Of a stretch of DNA of 64,000 nucleotides, positions 56,561 to 64,000 are shown one piece after another. Every line of letters begins with the position of its first letter. Position 1 is the stretch's first letter. The notes under the pieces are model-generated. The model was not told the DNA's origin. It worked only from the letters and a program-made list of their open reading frames with translations, and searched no databases. The stretch covers positions 47,717,456 through 47,781,455 of the forward strand of contig NC_133529.1 of the NCBI RefSeq assembly GCF_048544455.1, read 5' to 3'. The DNA is from Silene latifolia. Taxonomy: Eukaryota > Streptophyta > Magnoliopsida > Caryophyllales > Caryophyllaceae. Position numbers and translations under genes: made by a program.

Positions 56561-58487
56561 TGGATTCTAGTTCTCTGCCCTCCACTAGCTCGACTTCTAG
56601 TCCATCCTTGTCTGAGACGGTGGTCCCTGCTGTCACCACCGCCTCCACTTCGTTAGTACCGCACCCCCTGTGTTCTTAGTCTCGTTTCTTTGGTACAGTT
56701 TTACGCCTTTGCTAGCCTTTTGCTCCTAGCCCTGTTTCAGTTACCACCGCAGTCACAGCCACTACTATTGCTAGCACTGCTGCTAGCCTTTCTACCTCCG
56801 AGCAGCCGAGTACCTCTGCTGTGTTCTCACCACCGTTGTACCGCCGAGAGAGCGGCCCTAGTTCCTCGCACCGTCACTGGACGGGCTTCTACCTCAGGTT
56901 CTAGAGGCCGGGGCCGAGGTCGTGAACGTGCTCGTTCTACGCCAGCTCCTAGTACTTCTACTTCTGCTACTCCTGGTGGCACGGTTACCATCCGAGGGGA
57001 CGACTCCCTCGACTCCCACCCTGAGTACTCGCAGGTAATTTTCGTTAACGGTGTACATCGTAAGAGGTTTTATAACCTCGTTGGCTGTGAGTTTTTACCT
57101 ACCCGGTTCTTATACAAGCCGGCACTTGAGAGACTCGGCTTCTACGAGTCAGTTTGTGAGTTTTTACGGGGCACGGGGATGGCCGGGCTCATCACTATGA
57201 GTGGCCACACCTTTCTGGAGCTGAGTCTTGAGTTCCTCAGCTCCTTCACCTTCTCCTCCGGGGCACACGACGCTGGCCCAAATAGTCTTACCGTTTCATT
57301 CCGGTTGTTCAACCGGAATTTTTCGATGACATTGGAGGAGTTTGGTACCAGACTCGGCCTTTCCTTTATGGGCGACACTTCTGCCCCTAGGAAGATCATT
57401 CGTCAGCTTTGGCGGACCTTGGCCCAGACCACCTTTCCCGAGCGAAAGCTCGCGCAGGTCCACCTTCCCCCTGCCCGTTACTTTCTTAGACTGATGGGGG
57501 AGCACCATTTTTGGCCGAAGGGAGCCAAACAACATCAACAACAACGAGCTCTCCATCTTAGGCGGTTACCTGAACATTGACTGCGAGGGTCCTTTTACCC
57601 TCAACATCGCCTATCTGACCGCCCAGTACTTCCAGGCCCAGTGGGAGAAGGTCACGGGATCTATTGTCTGCGGTGGCATAGCCACCATTCTTGCCCGTTC
57701 CCTTTTCCCTGTCTGGCCTCGTGACTTACCGTACCTAGAGGGAGAGAGGTTTCTGAGCCTAGATGCCATGCACTCTCAGCATTGGCTGACCACAGACTAC
57801 CGGACATGGAAGATAGACGGTTCCTTGTCCGTTGACTTACCTTGTGACACTCTCCCCCGTCTAGCCCCTTTGCCTACTGTCGCATGGGGCGCCCGACTTC
57901 CACCTTTACCTGACTACCACCTCCAGGTCCGACCACCTACTACTTTACCCGCCGCTAGAAATCGGCGTAGACTTGAGATTGGAGAGGGGTCCATGCCTTC
58001 TGGGAGCGGCCAGTCTTCCACGGCCACTCCTACACCCATCCCGATTCCTACTCCTACTCCCGCACCCGCCGACCAGACCCAGACACAGGCACAACCGGTC
58101 CTACCGGCTAATTTCGTACCTCCGCCACCCTTTGAGGCGTCCTCGATCATGGACCAAGGGCGTCGTGACGGTTTGTTAGTTGAGATTTTAGAGAGACAGG
58201 CTCGTATGGAGCGGTACATAGCTTTGACTTTGTTCCCTCTATACGAGTATCACATGAGTCGACACCGTCCGATCCCAGAGGGTTGGCCACACCCTTCCTT
58301 TTACCGGTACCCAGCTGAGGGGTACCCGGAGTCTGCTTAGGAGGAGGAGGAGGAGGACGAGGACCCGGCGGCGGCGGCGGAGAGAGCTCGAGCTGAGCAG
58401 AGGAGGAGGAGAGAGCAGGAGGTAGACCCGGACTTCACGGCGACGGTGGAGGACGTGCGTGAGAGTGACGAGGAGGCCGACGAGTAG
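56561..58487 (+). pseudogene. ATHILA-type ORF2 of e3, several frame breaks
   Basis: The likely start is the ATG at 56561 (MDSSSLPSTSS), a Ser/Thr/Pro-rich N terminus that is soon frameshifted (near 56670-56690 and again before 56870). The conserved core is clear at 57010-57380: HPEYSQVIFVNGVHRKRF, FLPTRFLYKPALERLG, LSLEFLSSFTF, VSFRLFNRNFSM and GTRLGL. Another frame change near 57530 leads into a segment with VWPRDLPYLEGERF. The tail crosses a TAG at 58338-58340 and ends with an acidic Glu/Arg stretch at the stop 58485-58487. It is more G+C-rich than e2 ORF2. The chromovirus LTR begins only seven bases after the stop. Confidence 0.82.
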
Positions 58488-59589
58488 CTACTGGTGTGAC
58501 ACCCCCATACTCCAAGTGCCTTACCAGGACCACTCAAGTATGAAGATATTACCATCTCGGTTACCCGAGGCAATGATAATCAAATAAACAATGAAGAAAC
58601 AACGTTTAAATATAAATACTTAGTGAAGGGTTACAATTCTCAAAACCAAACCAAAAGTGTAATACATGTTCTCAAACTGACTGTTCTAACTGGAATGTAA
58701 ATAAACTAATAAGCTACAGCGGAAGACTCCTATCATCATGTCGTGGCAATCCCAGCTATCCCAGTACTCATCTCATACCTGCTCAATATCTGCTCACCAT
58801 CCCCGAATGGATCACCGCAGGTTTACAAAACAACACCGGTCAGACTAATCACACAACTTAATATACATATTAACAATAAGATAAAGGCAGTTTAATGTCA
58901 CACACACACACAGTCACGCCAATTCCAATCATCTCAATCATCGATCGTCCTTTGGACCACCCTGCCAGTGGGGGACCGCACCGTACCCACCAAATCCCCG
59001 CTCCACATAGTGAGCGATAACCTGTTCATTAATGTGCACATCCCTTCTGTGGCGGGTTCCACGGAAGGCGAAACTAGGGCGTGAAGCCACTCCCGCAAGT
59101 GACCCACTCGCCCGAGGACACGCCTCGAGAACCACAGACAACAATCACAATCACAATCACAACCGTCACAATACAATTATTATATCAAACAATCAATCTC
59201 AACACATCAACAATCATCCCATTATGGGACTAATGCGAGTAGAAATCCTGGAAAGCAAACTGTCAGACGGTCTCTACTGTTGTATCAAAAGGCTTCCTCT
59301 ATGAACCCTCCTCCTATCATACAACATATAAATGCTACCAAATCACATACTACTCAAAAACCCCAAAATCCCCAAATTAGGGTTTAACCAAATTAAAGGA
59401 AAGACAATAAAAGGGTACATAGATCTTACCCTCGACGCAAGGAATTCAACGGTATAACCAACGATGAGAACCGACCTCCCAAACTCCGGGAATTGCTAAC
59501 AATGCGATTAAGATGGTGAACTTGCTTGCTTTCTCTCTTAAACAGTAAATTAGGTTTTGCAAAAGTGATTTAGAAACAATGACGGAAGG

Positions 59590-59597
59590 TTATATAT
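59590..59597 (-). promoter_or_regulatory. TATA-like box of the chromovirus LTR
   Basis: The minus strand reads GATATATAACC about 50 bp downstream of the dyad array, in the U3/R position. Confidence 0.55.
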
Positions 59598-59646
59598 CTT
59601 AATCGCATAATTAACAAAACCCGAGAAAACTCCCCACAAAACCGGC

Positions 59647-59795
59647 TACTCGATCGAGTACCCAAGGTACTCGATCGAGTACCCCCTTACTCGATCGAGT
59701 ATCCCAGCTACTCGACCGAGTACCCAACAGGTCAGAAACTTTTCTAAAACGCAACTTACCCTTACTCGACAGAGTAAGGTCTACTCGATAGAGTA
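59647..59795. repeat. ACTCGATCGAGT dyad array in chromovirus LTR
   Basis: Six units are present, for example TACTCGATCGAGTACCC repeated, TACTCGACCGAGTA and TACTCGATAGAGTA. Unlike e3, several units share the same flanking CCC, suggesting recent local duplication. The array is in the first 180 bp of the LTR. Confidence 0.92.
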
Positions 59796-59825
59796 CCCAA
59801 AGACTCATAAATACGGAGTATTACA

Positions 59826-60048
59826 GTCTTCCCTCCTTAAAAAGAACTCCGTCCCCGAAGTTCAAACCACAACTACACAAAGGTACTCCCATAACACTCC
59901 CGACTCAACAACCAAAACAAAATTTAACATAAAACATGTTACTAACTCAACTCATCCCGACAAACATACCGACGCAACATACAAAAAGGGTATAAAAACT
60001 CTTAAAAACTGCTCGCGATCATCTCCTACCCCCCTAAAAGAAACAAGG
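59826..60048 (-). other. Polypurine tract and PPT-proximal hairpin
   Basis: The pyrimidine run TCTTCCCTCCTT (59828-59839) is the polypurine tract on the minus strand. Immediately inside lies GAACTCCG-TCCC-CGAAGTTC (59844-59863), an 8-bp stem with one mismatch. The fragment at 29695-29732 has the same layout with a perfect stem. The rest, up to the pol stop, is noncoding. Confidence 0.7.
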
Positions 60049-61220
60049 TTACGTCCCCGTAACCATACATACCTGATCAAAAAGGAAAGGGTAACGCTCT
60101 TTCATAGCTTCCTCTGGCTCCCATGTAGCTTCCTCGGTCTCGTGGTTAGACCAAAGGATCTTAAGCAAAACTGTCTCACCACTCCTAGTCTTCCTAACCT
60201 TTCGATCAAGAATCTGCTTAGGCACCTCAAGATATGATAAGGACTCATCTAGCTCTAAGTTCTCTGCCTCTAACACATGTGACGGATCACTCACATACTT
60301 CCGCAGCTGCGATACATGAAACACATTATGCACTCTCTCTAACGCAGCTGGTAAAGCCAAACGATATGCAACTTCCCCAACTTGCTCTAAGATCTCATAA
60401 GGCCCGATAAACTTCTGACTTAACTTGCCTTTCTTCCCAAATCTCATAACCCCACGCATAGGAGACACTTTCAAAAGAACCTTTTCCCCCACTTGAAACT
60501 CTATGTCCCTGCGATGTAGATCTGCATAACTCTTTTGCCTATCTTGAGCTGCTCTCATCCGTTCCCTGATCATCTTAATCTGTTCCACCATCTCATGCAC
60601 CATCTCTGGTCCTAAAACCACTGCCTCAGCACTATCATCCCAACAGATTGGACTTCTACATCTCCTCCCATACAAAGCCTCAAACGGTGCCATACCAATA
60701 CTAGTGTGATAGCTGTTATTATAAGAAAATTCTATCAAGTCCAACCTCTGTTCCCAGCTACCACCAAAGTCCATCACACAAGCTCGCAACATATCCTCAA
60801 GAGTCTTGATTGTTCTCTCAGTCTGTCCGTTTGTCGCAGGATGAAATGCTGTACTCATGTTCAAAGTTGTTCCCAACGATTCCTGCAACTCCTTCCAAAA
60901 CCTTGATATAAATCTCGCATCTCTGTCAGACACTATGTCCTTAGGGACTCCATGTAACTTAAGCACGTTCTTTCGATAGGCCATAGCCAATTGTGCCTTA
61001 GTCTATGTATCTTTCATTGGAACAAAGTGAGCTGACTTGGTCAGTCGATCCACTATTACCCAAATCATGTTGTTACCTTTTTGACTCTTTGGCAAACCCA
61101 CAATGAAATCCATGGAAATGGATTCCCACTTCCACTCAGGTACCTCTAAAGACTGAATCTTAACTTGCAGTCTTCGCTGTTCCCCTTTAACTCTTTGGCA
61201 TGTCAAACAACGGGACACAA
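60049..61220 (-). pseudogene. pol: Chromovirus integrase with C-terminal chromodomain
   Basis: The core Asp lies in SMDFIVGLPKS (near 61105), the second Asp in VSDRDARF (near 60920) and the Glu in NGQTERTIKTLEDML (near 60810), so all three catalytic acidic residues are retained. A GPYEIL/VFHVSQLRKY integrase C-terminal segment follows. The last 60 residues (VPKQILDRKVRKTRSG ... ATWEPEE) resemble a chromodomain, which in this family directs integration toward marked chromatin. A TAG at 61003-61005 (probably Trp TGG originally) splits the core after the first Asp. The natural stop is at 60049. Confidence 0.9.
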
Positions 61221-61233
61221 ACTCAGCTGTCTC

Positions 61234-63405
61234 TTACTTTATCCCAGGCCACCAAAATGTTTTATTCAAATCCTTGTATAGCTTGTCACCACCTGGATGT
61301 ACCGAATATGGTGTATAATGCGCCTCTGTCATGATTGTCTTTTTCAACTCCTCATCATTAGGAACACACCACCTACCATCAAACCTCAAACTACCATCTG
61401 TATGAATAGAAAATCGGGACACTGTCCCTTTCTCTACTCGAGCTCTCCACTCCACTATCTTAGGATCCAACGCCTTCTTACCTCGAATATCATCATAAAA
61501 CTCAAGCTGTACTGTCATATCACCCATGGCATCTCCTTTCTGCATCATATGTATCCCAAACCTCGCTACCTCATCTCTCAGCCTCATCAAAGATAGAGCT
61601 GTACACAGAGAATGTACACTCTTCCTGCTCAAAGCATCAGCAACAATATTGGCCTTCCCTTCATGGTAGATGATTTCCATGTCATAATCGCAAATCAGCT
61701 CCATCCACCTCCTCTGTCTCATGTTCAACTCCTTTTGAGTGAAAATGTACTTGAGACTCTTGTGATCAGAAAATACCTTAAAGATTGCTCCATAAAGGTA
61801 ATGTCTCCAAATCTTGAGAGCAAACACCACCGCACCCAACTCCAGATCATGAGTAGGGTAGTTCTCCTCATAAGGCTTCAATTGCCTAGAAGCATAGACA
61901 ATTACCTTACCATTCTGCATCAACACACATCCCAACCCATTTTTTGAGGCATATGTATAAACCTCAAAGTTCTCGCTCCCTTCAGGCAATGCTAAGACAG
62001 GAGCTGTGGTCAAACGCTCCTTTAATGTTTGGAACGCCGTCTCACAACTCTCATCCCAACGAAACCTGTTCTCTTTTCTCATCAACGCTGTCATAGGTCT
62101 AGCTATCATGGAGAAATCTTTCACGAACCGTCTGTAGTATCCAGCTAAACCCAAGAAACTCCTAACCTCAGCAACATTCTTTGGTGCTTGCCACTTTGTC
62201 ACTGCCTCAATTTTCGCCGGATCCACAGCCACTCCCTCCTTAGATATCACATGCCCCAGAAAAGCAACTTTCTCCAACCAGAACTCACACTTGGACAGCT
62301 TAGCATACAACTCATGCTCCCTCAACGTTTGCAACACGATCCTCAGATGCTCCTCATGCTCCTCCTTAGTCTTAGAATAGACTTAGATATCATCGATAAA
62401 TACCACTACAAATTGGTCCAAGAACTGTCTGAAGATTCTATTCATCAAATCCATAAACACTGCCGGTGCGTTAGACAACCCAAACGGCATCACCACATAC
62501 TCATAATGGCCATACCTCGATGTGAAAGCTGTCTTTGGTATGTCCACCTCTCTAATCTTCACCTGATGGTACCCCGATCTCAAATCAATCTTAGAAAAGA
62601 CTGATGCACCACTCAACTGATCAAACAGGTCATCTATCCTTGGCAAAGGATACTTGTTCTTCACCGTCACTTGGTTCAGCTCCCTGTAATCTATGCACAA
62701 CCTCAGACTCCTATCTTTCTTCTTTATGAAAAGAACTGGTGCTCCCCACGGCGATACACTAGGTCTAATGTATCCCTTCGCTATCAAATCATCCAACTGC
62801 TTCCTAAGCTCCTCCATCTCCTTAGGACCCATACGATACGGTGCCTTAGAGATTGGCCCCATCCCTGGTTTCAACTCAACGGTGAAACCTATCTCCCTCT
62901 TCGGTGGCAACCCCGGAATCTCCTCTGGAAAAACATCTACAAACTCTCCCACTACTGGTATCTCATCAACTGTCGGACTCTCTATCCGGTCATCTCTCAC
63001 ATGGCACAAGATCAAAGGACATCCCTTCCTCAGATAAGACTTCAAGGTGACAGCTGCAATCAACTTAACTTTGGGTTTGACTAGAAACCCACGATAAGAC
63101 ACACTAACACCCTTAGGACCTCTTAAAGACATTTTCTTTTGATGACAGTCTATCTTAGCTTTATACTTTCCTAACCAATCCATCCCGACTATCATCTCAA
63201 AGCCGTCAAAAGGAAACTCTAGCAAGTCTACAGGTAGATCAACTTGCCCAACTATCATAGATACATCTCTAAACAACCTCCCACATGATACAGACTCACC
63301 CGAAGGTATAAAAACTTGCTCACTAACAGACTCATATACCCTCAAACCCAACCGCTTAACATGACTCGAAGATACAAACGACCGAGAAGCCCCCGAATCA
63401 AACAA
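61234..63405 (-). pseudogene. pol: Chromovirus protease, reverse transcriptase, RNase H and integrase zinc domain
   Basis: The frame shows the protease active site LFDSGAS (near 63390), reverse transcriptase motifs [17 protein letters not shown] and [12 protein letters not shown], and the catalytic VVFIDD (near 62390). A TAA at 62383-62385 directly follows that motif. The frame continues through the thumb ([10 protein letters not shown]), the RNase H domain and the HHCC zinc domain of integrase, to another in-frame TAA at 61234-61236. In RNase H the first catalytic Asp of the usual DAS motif is Tyr ([11 protein letters not shown], near 61950). Protease and gag are out of frame because of a shift near 63475. 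Confidence 0.9.
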
Positions 63406-64000
63406 AACAAAGGTAGGAATACCATTAACAAGGAAAGTACCGGTGATAACGTGAGCATCCTCCTCACCGCTTTCTTCTCCATCATGAATAACTTTCCATC
63501 GGTCTTGTCCACCTCCCCGGACAAGATCTTGGCTGATGTGGTCGGCTTAGCACCCGACCCTTGATTGTTGTTGTTGTTCGTTGGTGGTTTCTGATAAGAA
63601 TTACCGCCGTTGCGGTTGCCCCCACTCTGGTAACTCTGACTTCCCCGGTTTGGCCATGACCCAGCCGGTCTGTTGCTCGCGTAGCTCTGCGCAGGTCTCT
63701 GAAATGATCCCGGTGCACTTGTGCACTCATGTCTCTTGTGGCCTACACCACCACAGCTATAGTAGGTCACTCCCCAACTACCACTAACACTTCCACGGCC
63801 ACGCCCAAAGGAAGCCGCAGCACTAAACCCTGATCCAGAAGAAAACCCCTTAGACTGATTGTGGTTGCCTTTCTTGTGATTAGATTGGCCACCACCCTCG
63901 CTCTCAGACTTCCTCTTCTCACCACCTGACCTCTCCTGAGCCATCTCCACCAACCTCTCAGCTCTCCCAGCCCTCTCATAAGCTTCCTTAACATCAGTAA
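63342..64000 (-). pseudogene. gag: Chromovirus gag, C-terminal part
   Basis: Open from the window end. A Gly/Ser/Asn-rich nucleocapsid region surrounds one zinc knuckle near 63725-63765. The knuckle reads YYSCGGVGHKRHEC: the first Cys of the CX2CX4HX4C pattern is replaced by Tyr, a single G-to-A change. After about 63475 the frame is shifted relative to the protease, so the last 40 codons are not authentic. The capsid part is beyond the window. Confidence 0.85.

Larger units (their letters stand above)
38311..58494 (+). mobile_element. Athila-like non-autonomous Ty3 retrotransposon e3, interrupted
   Basis: Read on + without its insertions, this is a 5' LTR (38311-39594 plus 50714-50900, about 1.47 kb), tRNA-Asp primer site, gag-protease, dyad array and ATHILA-type ORF2. 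It is interrupted by e2 (39595-50708) and a solo copia LTR (52448-53776). Its 3' side, including the second LTR, is displaced by the chromovirus whose LTR starts at 58495. No polymerase or integrase is present. Its sequence differs strongly from e1 and e2 except in conserved gag, protease and ORF2 cores, so it is a separate family. Confidence 0.88.
58495..59825 (-). repeat. 3' LTR of the chromovirus (about 1.33 kb)
   Basis: On the minus strand it starts TGTAATACTCCG at 59825, beside the polypurine tract, and ends GGGGGTGTCACA at 58495. The region at 59036-59825 matches 28860-29694. The outer boundary is inferred from TG...CA ends, since the partner LTR is outside the window. Confidence 0.8.
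58495..64000 (-). mobile_element. Chromovirus (Tekay/Del-like Ty3) element, 5' part outside window
   Basis: On the minus strand the order is gag (cut by the window end), protease, reverse transcriptase, RNase H, integrase with a C-terminal chromodomain-like segment, polypurine tract and 3' LTR (59825-58495). The integrase C terminus assigns it to chromoviruses and overall resemblance suggests Tekay. It carries at least three nonsense codons, one frameshift and two lost key residues, so it is inactive. It was inserted into e3 just past ORF2. Confidence 0.9.

Overview
This window is repeat-dense nuclear DNA from a plant. I found no convincing host gene, tRNA gene, rRNA gene or CRISPR array. Almost all of it is explained by nested, decayed retrotransposons: Athila-like Ty3 elements primed by tRNA-Asp, Ty1/copia elements primed by initiator tRNA-Met, a chromodomain-bearing (Tekay/Del-like) Ty3 element, a 5'-truncated LINE and a small hAT-like element. 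The AT-rich noncoding DNA, long LTRs and deep nesting suggest a eudicot with a large genome. Caryophyllales is my guess from general familiarity, not something shown here.

Layout. 1-8434: Athila-like element e1 on + (the 5' LTR is cut by the window edge; the 3' LTR is 6676-8434). 8435-12756: degenerate copia on + with its 3' LTR. 12757-20927: degenerate copia on - with its 5' LTR, carrying a LINE insertion at 17130-18788. 20928-28859: a better preserved copia element on - (C2). 28860-31020: fragment of a chromovirus LTR and its 3' region. 31021-33890: remnant of a further Athila-type ORF2 on -, with a hAT-like insertion. 33891-34924: unassigned LTR-like DNA. 34925-38310: copia LTR and leader on +. 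38311-58494: Athila-like element e3 on +. Its LTR was split by the complete Athila-like element e2 (39595-50708, -, target duplication ATTGC), its gag by a solo copia LTR (52448-53776), and its 3' side by a chromovirus (58495 to the window end, -).

How the parts relate. e1, e2 and e3 share one architecture: LTR, tRNA-Asp primer site, gag plus aspartic protease, a long noncoding gap, an ATHILA-type second ORF, polypurine tract, LTR. None has reverse transcriptase, RNase H or integrase between its ends, so all must have moved with enzymes supplied in trans.

The most unusual signal is a set of arrays of short interspersed dyads with a shared plan: a half-site ending in CG, two free bases, then a half-site starting with CG. 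One dialect (arms AATCCG or GACG) occurs in e1 and e2. Another (arms ACTCG/CGAGT) occurs in e3, in the unrelated chromovirus LTRs, and beside the 32-33 kb ORF2 remnant. In every LTR where I could find an array it lies about 20-165 bp upstream of the TATA-like box. In e1, e2 and e3 a second array lies between gag-protease and ORF2; in e1 and e2 that one is followed at about 30 bp by a second TATA-like box. In e3 the motif has also multiplied inside gag, where it is read as repeated Arg-Ser-Ser. This looks like a portable, family-coded promoter or protein-binding module shared by unrelated retrotransposons.
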